Shown here in pieces: positions 7,602-14,701 of a stretch of 27,721 nucleotides of DNA. The stretch comes from Armatimonadota bacterium (lineage in GTDB: Bacteria; Armatimonadota; HRBIN16). The position numbers and the translations under genes are program-made. Position 1 is the stretch's first letter. The number at the start of each line of letters is the position of its first letter. The DNA lies in contig JAPWUZ010000003.1 of NCBI GenBank assembly GCA_028275265.1, forward strand, positions 1 to 27,721, given 5' to 3'. The notes beneath the pieces were generated by a model, which worked only from the letters and a program-made list of their open reading frames with translations, was not told the DNA's origin and made no database searches.

Positions 7602-9436
7602 GATTCCTCGCCGTGTGGAACCTGCTGTGGTTCCTGCCCATCGGCGGCGCGATTATCGCCCTCTACATCCTGCGCCTGCGCCGCCGGCGCGTGGAGGTGC
7701 CTGCTGTCCTCCTCTGGAAGCAGGTAATGCAGGACTTCCAGGCAAACGTGCCCTGGCAGCGGCTACGCAAGCACTGGCTGCTGCTGGTGCAGCTGCTGGC
7801 TGCGCTGTTACTGGTGCTGGGAGTGGCGCAGCCTTACACGCGCGCATGGGTCTACTCCGGCGAGGCACATGTGCTGGTACTGGACGGCAGCGCAAGCATG
7901 ATGGCAACCGATGTCGCGCCAAATCGTTTCGAGCGGTCAAAGGCTCTGGTGCAAGAGTACATCCAGAAAATGCCGCAGGGAGACCAGGCAGCCATCGTGC
8001 TGGCAGGCGCACGTCCTCGCGTGCTTTGCGGACTGACGTATAACCGCTCTGAGTTGCTGCGTGCCCTGAAAAACGCTCAGCCTGTGGAGACCGGCGTGAA
8101 CATGGCAGAAGCAGTGGCGCTTGCCTCGGCAATCCTCGCGCCCTTCGCTGCCCCAACGATCGAGGTGTTCACCGACGGAGGCTTCCCCGAACCGCGAGAT
8201 ATCGATACAGGGAGAGCGCGTCTGCAGTACCATACGGTGGGTACCCGTGCTGAGAACGCAGGCATCGTGGCGGTAGACCTGCGTGAAGACCGCGACGCTC
8301 CCGGACGGTTTGACCTCTTTGTGGCGCTGCGTCACAACAGCGACAGGGAAAAGCGCTACACCGTGGAGCTCTGGCGCGGCGATAACCTTGCAGATGCTCA
8401 GGAGGTCGTTGTGCCGCCCAAATCGGAAGCGCCCGTGTTGTTCCGCCAGCTGATACCAGCCGACCGTCCTGAGGAGCTGCGTGCTCGGCTGGACGCGCGC
8501 GACGCCCTCGCCTGTGATAACACCGCATACGCCGTACTGCACCCCGTCCGCCCGCTAAAAGTACTTCTGGTGAGCAAAGGTAACCTCTTTCTGGAAACCG
8601 CGTTGAGTCTGGATGCTCGCACGACTGTCCAGAGGATAACCTCGCCGCCCGCCGCCGAAGCATACGCCCAGTACGACGTGGTGGTCTATGATAACATAGA
8701 GCCAGCCTCACCTCCTTCCGTTCATGCTGTCTTTGTTGGAGTTATCCCGCGATGGTTCCCGGCAGTACCCCTGCAGACCGTGCAGAACAGTGTGGTGGTG
8801 GACTGGAATCACACCCATCCTGTGATGCGCTACGTCGACCTCGCTTCGGTACGGCTGAGCAAAGTCACCCCGGTTCTGCCTCAGGCGGGAACGGAAACCT
8901 TAGCCGAGGTCAGCGAGGGGGCGGTAGTGGTGTCTGTATCGAAACCGGACAGACGCTGGTTGCTCATCACTTTCGATGTGACAGCGACAGACCTGCCGTT
9001 GCGTGTGGCGTTTCCGGTGATGATGCTGAACGCCCTGCGCTGGCTCACTGCGCCGTCGGAGGGTGCAGAACGTGGATTGATACCGGCGGGCGGTCTGGCG
9101 GTCATTCCCGTGCCCGGCGAGCGCGACAGGATAGCGGTGCGCCTGCCCAGCGGCAAAACGACCGAACTCAGCGTGCAGGATGGAACCGCTCCCTTTGAAG
9201 ACACCGTACAAACAGGGTTCTACCGGTGCCCGGAGACGGGTTATCTCTTCGCCGTGAATCTCGCACAGCGCGAGGAGACCGACCTGACAGTGAATCAGTA
9301 TGCTACTCCTGCGTTAACCGGCACATCCGCCGGCGTGAGGAAGGTTCTGGCACGGCGAGAGTGGTGGCACTGGCTGACAGGCGTATTGCTCGCGGTGATG
9401 TTGCTGGAATGGGTGATATACCACCGAAGGTGGTGA
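7598..9436 (+). CDS. BatA-like membrane protein with von Willebrand factor A domain
   Basis: 612 residues, starting inside the DUF58 stop (ATGA). Residues 5-25 form a membrane helix followed by the basic RLRRRRVEVPAVLLWKQ stretch typical of the aerotolerance-regulator N-terminal (BatA) domain. A second helix lies at about 58-78. The VWA domain then starts with VLDGSASMMATD, giving a MIDAS metal site D96-G-S98-A-S100. A later region (about 300-560) resembles the long beta-rich/GATase-like tails of this class. A final helix (about 590-608, WLTGVLLAVMLLEWVIY) anchors the C-terminus. The topology therefore resembles Bat proteins, with soluble domains held at the membrane. Its coupling to DUF58 and to redox genes suggests an envelope stress or protein-maturation module. 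Confidence 0.87.
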   Translation: MRFLAVWNLLWFLPIGGAIIALYILRLRRRRVEVPAVLLWKQVMQDFQANVPWQRLRKHWLLLVQLLAALLLVLGVAQPYTRAWVYSGEAHVLVLDGSASMMATDVAPNRFERSKALVQEYIQKMPQGDQAAIVLAGARPRVLCGLTYNRSELLRALKNAQPVETGVNMAEAVALASAILAPFAAPTIEVFTDGGFPEPRDIDTGRARLQYHTVGTRAENAGIVAVDLREDRDAPGRFDLFVALRHNSDREKRYTVELWRGDNLADAQEVVVPPKSEAPVLFRQLIPADRPEELRARLDARDALACDNTAYAVLHPVRPLKVLLVSKGNLFLETALSLDARTTVQRITSPPAAEAYAQYDVVVYDNIEPASPPSVHAVFVGVIPRWFPAVPLQTVQNSVVVDWNHTHPVMRYVDLASVRLSKVTPVLPQAGTETLAEVSEGAVVVSVSKPDRRWLLITFDVTATDLPLRVAFPVMMLNALRWLTAPSEGAERGLIPAGGLAVIPVPGERDRIAVRLPSGKTTELSVQDGTAPFEDTVQTGFYRCPETGYLFAVNLAQREETDLTVNQYATPALTGTSAGVRKVLARREWWHWLTGVLLAVMLLEWVIYHRRW

Positions 9437-9473
9437 ATAAGCGCGTTTCGTGGTGTTTATAGCAAAAGTGGCA

Positions 9474-9491
9474 AAAAAACTTATGTTTTTT
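9474..9491 (+). repeat. A/T-tract inverted repeat between the VWA gene and the PEP-CTERM-like gene
   Basis: AAAAAAC (9474-9480), TTAT, GTTTTTT (9485-9491) is a perfect 7-bp inverted repeat ending in a T-run. It could be a weak intrinsic terminator for the DUF58/VWA operon. Its A-tracts, about 30 bases before the -24 box of the next promoter, could also bend DNA for sigma-54 activation. The sequence does not decide between the two. Confidence 0.4.
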
Positions 9492-9492
9492 C

Positions 9493-9508
9493 TTGCAAAA
9501 CCGTGCAA
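9493..9508 (+). promoter_or_regulatory. Palindrome TTGCA-N6-TGCAA, candidate activator site
   Basis: TTGCA (9493-9497) and TGCAA (9504-9508) form a dyad that ends 12 bases before the -24 GG of the sigma-54 promoter. Enhancer-binding proteins bind dyads of this size, although usually further upstream. No copy was found in the short DNA before the other sigma-54 promoter at 37-53. Confidence 0.28.
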
Positions 9509-9519
9509 CACCCCTTGAA

Positions 9520-9535
9520 TGGCACGGAACTTGCG
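9520..9535 (+). promoter_or_regulatory. Near-consensus sigma-54 promoter for the PEP-CTERM-like protein
   Basis: TGGCACGGAACTTGCG matches TGGCACG-N4-TTGC exactly, with GG (9521-9522) and GC (9533-9534) spaced by 10 bases. Transcription would start near 9546, leaving a 45-base leader with a ribosome site GAGAGGAG (9573-9580) before the ATG at 9591. PEP-CTERM genes in other phyla are known to be under RpoN with PrsK/PrsR-type regulators, which makes the pairing biologically sensible. Confidence 0.82.
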
Positions 9536-9590
9536 TAGTAAAATAACGGAAGGTAGTAGGAATGGGTATGGAGAGAGGAGAGATGGTTCA

Positions 9591-9818
9591 ATGAAAAAGT
9601 GGCTTTTGCTCGCGGCGGCAGCTGGAGTACTGATGGCATGGCGAGCGGCGGATGCACAATCGCTCGGCAGGCGAGATAACACGCCTAATCGCCAGCCAGG
9701 GAACGTGGTAAGCCAGGGTTCGCCAACTGTTCCGGACGCAAGCACGCTGGTATTGTTCGCATCGGGAGCCGCGCCGGTCGCCCTGTATGCATTCCGGCGA
9801 CAGCGAAGCAAGAAATAG
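9591..9818 (+). CDS. Minimal PEP-CTERM-like sorted surface protein
   Basis: 75 residues from the ATG at 9591 behind GAGAGGAG; an in-frame ATG at 9519 lies on the sigma-54 promoter and is rejected. Residues 1-22 are a signal peptide (MKKWLLLAAAAG..., cleavage ADA-QS). Residues 23-46 are a short polar stretch rich in Asn, Arg, Gln, Pro and Gly. Residues 47-75 have the three-part sorting layout: motif VPDAST, a hydrophobic helix of about 17 residues, and a basic tail RRQRSKK. The motif is a variant of VPEPST (PEP-CTERM) and close to the VPDSG form; such tails are recognised and cut by exosortases. After both cuts only about 25 residues would remain, so the mature product would be a peptide. No exosortase is in the window. 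Function unknown. Confidence 0.78.
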   Translation: MKKWLLLAAAAGVLMAWRAADAQSLGRRDNTPNRQPGNVVSQGSPTVPDASTLVLFASGAAPVALYAFRRQRSKK

Positions 9819-9820
9819 AA

Positions 9821-9942
9821 GTCGCGCTTCTTTCGGAGTGCTTCCCTCCGCCGCGACCGCCACATGAACGGCCAAACTCAGGTTGAGCCGAAGGTTCTTG
9901 TGCGTCTTTCTTACGGGTGGTCGCGGGGAGGGCGAAGCACCG
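9821..9942. repeat. Nested imperfect inverted repeats between convergent genes
   Basis: This 133-base gap separates the ends of two convergent genes. An inner hairpin combines GTCGCG (9821-9826) with CGCGAC (9852-9857) around CGGAG (9834-9838)/CTCCG (9846-9850). The segment 9838-9861 is also the near-complement of 9915-9942 (shared core GGTGCTTC...CCTCC...CCGCGACC), with a 53-base loop. The long pairing could act as a bidirectional terminator or be an eroded mobile repeat; there is no T-run. Confidence 0.5.
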
Positions 9943-9951
9943 GATAGCGTG

Positions 9952-10740
9952 CTAGTCGGACGAAACAGGCGATACCCGCCTCGCCTCTAAATATATCTGC
10001 CCTTCTCGTGCACGGCGCAGCGTGCCTTCCACAACGATTCTGGGCTGCGGTATACACGTGCCTGACCAGACTCCGGTCACATAGATACATCCGGTGTCGT
10101 CCTTCAGTACCCAGTCTTCACGCGTGACCGGGGGTCCCCCCGCACATAGCGGACAGTTCGGGTATGGGTTCAGACCGACGTTGTAACCCTCCAATACCAC
10201 CCGCTTTCCTATCCAGCGTTGTGGGTTCTGGATGATGTCGCAGATGTCCAGAATGCCGTAACGCCGCGGCGTGCGGATGGTGAAGGACGCGGAAGCCTTT
10301 ATCTCTTCGCGACGTCCCTGCGGAGTTGCCAGCAGCAGTATCGCCTCCACGCGGTATTCGCCTGGAGGCACCTGCCTGCCGTCGTTGTCTTTCTGGTTCC
10401 ACTCCACGCGGAACCGCCTGACCTCGCCGAAGTTGAGACGCAGGGAAGAAAACGCCATTGTGAACGCCTTACCCCGGCTCCACTGCCACCGCTCGCTCCA
10501 TTCGCCCCGTTTGTAGACCAGCACGTCAAACTGCTCGCCGGACGAGAAGCGCAGCTCCAGCGGCGCGCCGCTCACGTTGCGCACCTCCAGAATGAACACC
10601 ACCGGCTTACCCACCTCTACCACACGCTGCTCGGGCACGACCTGCCACTGCACCGCCTGCTGCAGACGAATGGGCTTCTGCGCTCCCGCGGGCAACGCGA
10701 CTGCCAGAGCCATCAGACTCAGCCACACCAGACGCCTCAT
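9952..10740 (-). CDS. Secreted BsuPI-domain protein with C-terminal OB-like domain
   Basis: 262 residues. The ATG at 10740 follows a clean AGGAGGT. Residues 1-20 form a signal peptide (cleavage near PAGAQ). Residues about 35-155 match the BsuPI family, an immunoglobulin-like fold named for the Bacillus intracellular proteinase inhibitor: paired segments FILEVRNVSGAPLELRFSSG and VPPGEYRVEAIL, with the FDV-Y-W core between. Residues about 165-258 look like a small OB-type beta domain (GKRVVLEGYNVG, DWVLKDDTGCIYVTG) with four cysteines (CPLC plus two later). The protein is exported. Protease inhibition is only the family name's implication and is not shown here. It lies 57 bases behind the MazG gene and may share its transcript. 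Confidence 0.8.
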   Translation of the reverse strand: MRRLVWLSLMALAVALPAGAQKPIRLQQAVQWQVVPEQRVVEVGKPVVFILEVRNVSGAPLELRFSSGEQFDVLVYKRGEWSERWQWSRGKAFTMAFSSLRLNFGEVRRFRVEWNQKDNDGRQVPPGEYRVEAILLLATPQGRREEIKASASFTIRTPRRYGILDICDIIQNPQRWIGKRVVLEGYNVGLNPYPNCPLCAGGPPVTREDWVLKDDTGCIYVTGVWSGTCIPQPRIVVEGTLRRAREGQIYLEARRVSPVSSD

Positions 10741-10797
10741 CGCTGACCTCCTGTGCGCTATAGAGTACCCTTTTGGACGCTGCGGCGACCCTGCAGG

Positions 10798-12282
10798 TTA
10801 CTTCCCTTCTTGCGAGTTGCGCTTGGCAGCTTCCCACAGAGCGTCCCATTCCTCCAAACTCAGCTGCTCCAGCGGCCTGCCCTGTTCGCGCGCCATCGCC
10901 TCCATCTGCTGGAAGCGCACGATAAACCGCCGCACCATCGCGTGTAACGCCTGCTCCGCATCCACTTTCAGATGCCGCGCGATGTTCACCAGCGTGAACA
11001 GCAGGTCGCCGATTTCCGCCTCGATGCGCGCCCTGTCTCCCTGCGCGATGGCTTCCGCCAGCTCCTCCTGCTCCTCCCTAAACTTGTCCAGCACGCCGTT
11101 CAGGTCGGGCCACTCGAATCCCACCTTCACCGCCCGCTTCGAGACCTCCATCGCGAACACCAGCGCGGGCAGTGACGGAATCACCCCATCCATCACCGAC
11201 TGCTTCGGCGCATGGCTGTTCTCCTCTGCTTTGATGCGCTCCCAGTTGCGCAAGACCTCGTCGCTGTCCGCCACCTGCACCTCGCCAAACACGTGTGGAT
11301 GCCTGCGCACCAGCTTCTCACACTGCGACGAAACCACGTCCTGAATATCGAAACGGCTCTCCTCGTGCGCCAGCTGCGCGTGCAGCACCACCTGTAGCAA
11401 CACGTCCCCCAACTCCTCGCACAGCTTGGCATCGTCGCCTGTGTTGATGGCATCCAGCACCTCATACGCCTCCTCCAGCAGATACGGGCGCAAAGTCTCG
11501 TGCGTCTGTTCTTTGTCCCAGGGACATCCTCCGGGACCGCGCAGTCTCGCCACCACATGCACCAGCCCGGCGAAATCGCGTCGGCCGTCGGGAGCAAGGG
11601 GCGGCACATGCACGCTGGTCAGATGGTCTACCGGCACGCGGTCCAGCTGATAAAGAGGCACCGTTTCCACCTGTTGCTGCCCTGGCACGCCCGCCGCCCG
11701 TACCACGTCCACAGGATGCTCTTCGGGATAGTAGCGCATGAGTAGCAGCTTCAGGTCGGACACCACGAAGCGGTCGTAGACCTGATAGTACAGCACATGC
11801 ATCCACTGCTCCGGCGGGAAGCGTGTTGCACTCAGCGCGTCGATGACCTGCACGCCGTCGGTAATGCACAGCCCCAGCGCCTCCAGCGTCGGCTCGATGA
11901 AGCTGCTACTGCCGACCACCTGCACGGCAACGCCTTGCGCCCGGGAGCGCTCCAGCAACAGGCGCACGCTCTCCTCTGCCACCAGCGGATGCCCCGGCAC
12001 CGCATACACGATGTCTCCCTTCTGTGCCTGCGTCAGCAGCTCTTCCACCATCTGCACATAAAGCGCGTCGAAACTCTCCGCCTGCTCGTACAGGGCGTCG
12101 AAAGAATGGAACGCAACGCCTGCCTCGCGCAGAGCGTCTACCGTCGGGTGTATCGCAGTGCGCAGCCATACCGGCTTCCCCGAACGCAGCACGTTCCACG
12201 CCCGCGCGGACAGAGCAGAGGGGTCACCTGCCCCCAGACCAACAACGGTAATCATGACCCTTCGACTTGTAACCTCCCCCAT
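10798..12282 (-). CDS. mazG: Tetrapyrrole methylase/MazG nucleotide pyrophosphohydrolase fusion (YabN-like)
   Basis: 494 residues. The ATG at 12282 has AAGGGAG 6-7 bases upstream. The ATG at 12255, which gives the family's usual MITVVGLG start, is the alternative. Residues 10-220 are a SAM-dependent tetrapyrrole methylase-type domain (GLGAGDPSALS, then YAVPGHPLVAE). Residues 235-350 are a MazG domain starting RLRGPGGCPWDKEQTHETL, with metal ligands in the EExxE...ExxD pattern (E270, E271, E274, E290, D293). A second MazG-like half (about 395-470) has EEQEELAEAI and EIGDLLFTLVN. MazG hydrolyses (d)NTPs to the monophosphate and pyrophosphate, cleaning damaged nucleotides. The fusion is as in Bacillus YabN; the methylase substrate is unknown. 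Cytoplasmic. Confidence 0.93.
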   Translation of the reverse strand: MGEVTSRRVMITVVGLGAGDPSALSARAWNVLRSGKPVWLRTAIHPTVDALREAGVAFHSFDALYEQAESFDALYVQMVEELLTQAQKGDIVYAVPGHPLVAEESVRLLLERSRAQGVAVQVVGSSSFIEPTLEALGLCITDGVQVIDALSATRFPPEQWMHVLYYQVYDRFVVSDLKLLLMRYYPEEHPVDVVRAAGVPGQQQVETVPLYQLDRVPVDHLTSVHVPPLAPDGRRDFAGLVHVVARLRGPGGCPWDKEQTHETLRPYLLEEAYEVLDAINTGDDAKLCEELGDVLLQVVLHAQLAHEESRFDIQDVVSSQCEKLVRRHPHVFGEVQVADSDEVLRNWERIKAEENSHAPKQSVMDGVIPSLPALVFAMEVSKRAVKVGFEWPDLNGVLDKFREEQEELAEAIAQGDRARIEAEIGDLLFTLVNIARHLKVDAEQALHAMVRRFIVRFQQMEAMAREQGRPLEQLSLEEWDALWEAAKRNSQEGK

Positions 12283-12321
12283 TTCGTTCTCCCTTCTGAT
12301 TTTAGCACAACCTGGCGCAGA

Positions 12322-12363
12322 TTACCTGTAAGTGCAGGGTAGGCGGTGCTACATTCCCTGTAG
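12322..12363. promoter_or_regulatory. Two short dyads in a divergent intergenic region
   Basis: The 130-base gap between the divergent MazG and HsdR-N-like genes holds TTACCTGTAA (12322-12331) and CTACA-TTCCC-TGTAG (12349-12363), both with perfect arms. They may be operator sites for one or both genes. On the - strand an extended -10-like TGCTAAAAT (12299-12307) is present, but it would place the transcription start inside the ribosome site for the 12282 start. Confidence 0.25.
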
Positions 12364-12412
12364 AGGATTGCCGAAACCGTATCACGAAAAAGGTTTTGGA
12401 GGTGAACGACTA

Positions 12413-13456
12413 ATGCCCGACGACAAATGCAGGCAACAGATACTGACAAGCATTGCCCAATTGAAAAGAACGCTGGAGGAAAGAACGCCGCCAAACGAGC
12501 GCACCACCTGCATCTGGGTTATCGAACCGCTGCTGGAAGCGGCGGGATACAGCCGTTTCGACTGGATTGCCGAAGGCACCGACGCTACCGGCAACAAACC
12601 CGATTACCGCGTACTGGATAACAGCCCTCACCAGTGGCTGATGGAGGCGAAAGCTTGGAACCACGCCCTGTCGGACGCCGATGCCAACCAGCTCACCTCC
12701 TACGCCAACACGAACCATATCCGCTGGGCGGTGCTGACTAACGGGCAGGAATGGCGGCTGTATGACGCCAGCATCTTCGGCACGGTGCAGGAGCGGCTGA
12801 TGGCGCAGGCGGGGCTGGACAATCCAGAGGCACTGGCGAATCTGCTGTGCGCCCTGCACAAAGAGACGATGCAGTCCGGCGAGACCGAGCGCGTCGCCCG
12901 TCGGCTGCGCATGGAGCGGGAGATGAAAGCGCAGCTGTGTGACGAAAACAGCCCTTTGGTCGACGCGATAGCCCAACAGTTACGGCAATGCACAAAAGTG
13001 GACTATACTGCTCAGGAAGTAGTACAGTTTTTTCACAAACTGATCGGGTGCGGCAACGGACCTGACCCGCAAGTGTATCCATTGGATGAATTGGCGCGAA
13101 ACGCGAGGGAGCTGGCGATGGGCAAAAAGCCCACCCGCGTTCAATTCCCTGATGGTCGCGAGGAACGGGTTTCCACGTGGAAGGCGTTGACGATAGCAGT
13201 ATTGCAGTGGTTCGGCGACCGGCTGCCGCCACCACCACAGCCGCGCATAAAGGGCGCAAGGCGGTATCTCTATCACGAAAAACCGGAACATGAGCGCACG
13301 CCGATGCTTGCACCATATGAGATGAGTGTCGCAGGCAGGCGCTTGAATGTAGAGATGCACGTAAGTTCCGCAGTGACGTTAGCAGCTCTTGTCCACTTGT
13401 GCGAATGTGTCGGCGAGTCGCCCTCTGGCTTTCGAATCGCTATCGGTGAACGTTGA
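12413..13456 (+). CDS. HsdR N-terminal-like (PD-(D/E)XK fold) protein, stand-alone
   Basis: 347 residues. The ATG at 12413 follows TTTTGGAGGTG; an upstream in-frame extension to 12332 has no ribosome site. Residues about 25-170 resemble the N-terminal nuclease domain of type I restriction R subunits: IWVIEPLLEAAGY, then KPDYRVL with Asp64, then WLMEAKAW with Glu78 and Lys80 (D-x13-ExK), and WAVLTNGQEWRLYD. The second half has a small segment (about 235-265, GKKPTRVQFPDGREERVSTWKAL) of the kind often attached to such proteins, then an unrecognised tail. There is no helicase domain and no neighbouring HsdM/HsdS, so it is not a working type I system. It could be a DNA-binding or nicking protein of unknown role. 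Confidence 0.78.
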   Translation: MPDDKCRQQILTSIAQLKRTLEERTPPNERTTCIWVIEPLLEAAGYSRFDWIAEGTDATGNKPDYRVLDNSPHQWLMEAKAWNHALSDADANQLTSYANTNHIRWAVLTNGQEWRLYDASIFGTVQERLMAQAGLDNPEALANLLCALHKETMQSGETERVARRLRMEREMKAQLCDENSPLVDAIAQQLRQCTKVDYTAQEVVQFFHKLIGCGNGPDPQVYPLDELARNARELAMGKKPTRVQFPDGREERVSTWKALTIAVLQWFGDRLPPPPQPRIKGARRYLYHEKPEHERTPMLAPYEMSVAGRRLNVEMHVSSAVTLAALVHLCECVGESPSGFRIAIGER

Positions 13457-13529
13457 CAGTGCGAAGGGTCCGGCAAATCCCATCAGATGCCTGTTGGAAA
13501 AGCGAGGCTCCTGCCGAGACGTAAACTCC

Positions 13530-14654
13530 TCACCGCCCCACGGGCATCGCCCACCGCATCTGCACGGAGCCATGCCTGGCACGTGCAGGGTCTATCTCCG
13601 AAAGCCCGAGCACCAGCTCCCACTGCCCGCTGCGGTAAGCCATTTGCCACTCTCGACGCGGCAGCGTGAACAGGAACCAGTATCTTTCGGAGGCATAGCC
13701 CAGCGTATACTCCCATCCCGCATCCTGTGCGGCAAGCAGAAGCCACGCGCCCGCGTCGCCGCGACGCGCCAGCCCCAGCGTCACCCGCCGCCGCAAGGAG
13801 AGCTCCCGCGAGAGAGTGTCGATTCGCCCGGACAGCAACGGCGCGGCGTGCAGGAAGCCGTCGGCGTCGGGAATGACGGTATTGGTCAGTACCCGGGCGG
13901 TAATGCGCTGCACCCTCCGCTGCCACACGTGCCCCAGCAGGTTCTCGCCCCAGAAGGCAAAACGCCACTCCTCCGACAGGGGCACACTCAGCGCCAGATG
14001 GAACCCTACCCCCACACTGCGCGTGTCGGCAGGCTCCAGTCCGCGCGTGGTGTCCAGCAGCAGGTTGCCGTCGAACTGAGCGTTCTGCCACCTGCCGGTC
14101 AAAGTGCCCTGCTGCACCCGCCTGGTAAGATACAGGCTCCCCGATAGCAGAAGCCAGCCTTCTTCCTGACCGCGACGGATGGGTATCACGTGTTCCAGCG
14201 TCCAGCGGTTCACCGCCGAGCGGTTCATCGTCGCAGAGACTGCGGTATCTGAGGAGGGAAACTGGCTCAGGTCGCCACTACCCAGATAGAGCTGCACCGC
14301 CCCACTGTCCCCGTCGAAGCGGTCTGCGACGCCGAAAGCGTAGCGGAGTTTCCAGCGCGACAGGCTGAGCCGAACCTCGCTCAGCGCGGCGAAGCGATAG
14401 TAGCCCTCCTCACCGGTGAAGAGAACCCTGCCGTCCGCCTTTCGCAGCAACGGCTGCACGTTGGTGCTTGCCACCGTCAAGTGTTCTACTTCCAGCCGGC
14501 GATGTTCGCCTGCGGCGTGACAGGTCAGCTGTTGAACCTGCTGTCCTGTGGACCAAACGGGCGGCAGAACGAGCGGCTCCGCCCATGCTACGGACGTCCA
14601 ACAGCAAAGCACGAGCGAACCGCTCGCGAGAAGCTGGATTCCCTTTCGCCTCAT
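13530..14654 (-). CDS. Probable outer-membrane beta-barrel protein, unknown function
   Basis: 374 residues from the ATG at 14654, chosen because it begins the signal peptide directly (MRRKGIQLLASGSLVLCCW, cleavage near AWAEP). The frame is open to a GTG at 14699, which sits 2 bases after the upstream gene's stop and is an alternative start. The mature part is rich in alternating polar/hydrophobic strands with aromatic residues at strand ends (for example YRFAALSEVRLSLSRWKLRYAFG and WELVLGLSEIDPARARHGSV regions). It ends in a short strand (QMRWAMPVGR), as expected of an outer-membrane barrel. No catalytic motif is visible and I recognise no family. It is co-directional with and immediately behind the poly-Gly lipoprotein gene, so the two probably form an envelope pair. 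Confidence 0.68.
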   Translation of the reverse strand: MRRKGIQLLASGSLVLCCWTSVAWAEPLVLPPVWSTGQQVQQLTCHAAGEHRRLEVEHLTVASTNVQPLLRKADGRVLFTGEEGYYRFAALSEVRLSLSRWKLRYAFGVADRFDGDSGAVQLYLGSGDLSQFPSSDTAVSATMNRSAVNRWTLEHVIPIRRGQEEGWLLLSGSLYLTRRVQQGTLTGRWQNAQFDGNLLLDTTRGLEPADTRSVGVGFHLALSVPLSEEWRFAFWGENLLGHVWQRRVQRITARVLTNTVIPDADGFLHAAPLLSGRIDTLSRELSLRRRVTLGLARRGDAGAWLLLAAQDAGWEYTLGYASERYWFLFTLPRREWQMAYRSGQWELVLGLSEIDPARARHGSVQMRWAMPVGR

Positions 14655-14701
14655 CACGATGCCCGGTTCGCCCGTGCCCTTTGGCTCACCTGCTGTCACG
14701 G

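Noticed and set aside
12299..12307. Extended -10 promoter TGCTAAAAT for the MazG gene
   Set aside because: Its start point would fall inside the ribosome site of the chosen start codon and no -35 fits; it would work only if translation starts at 12255.
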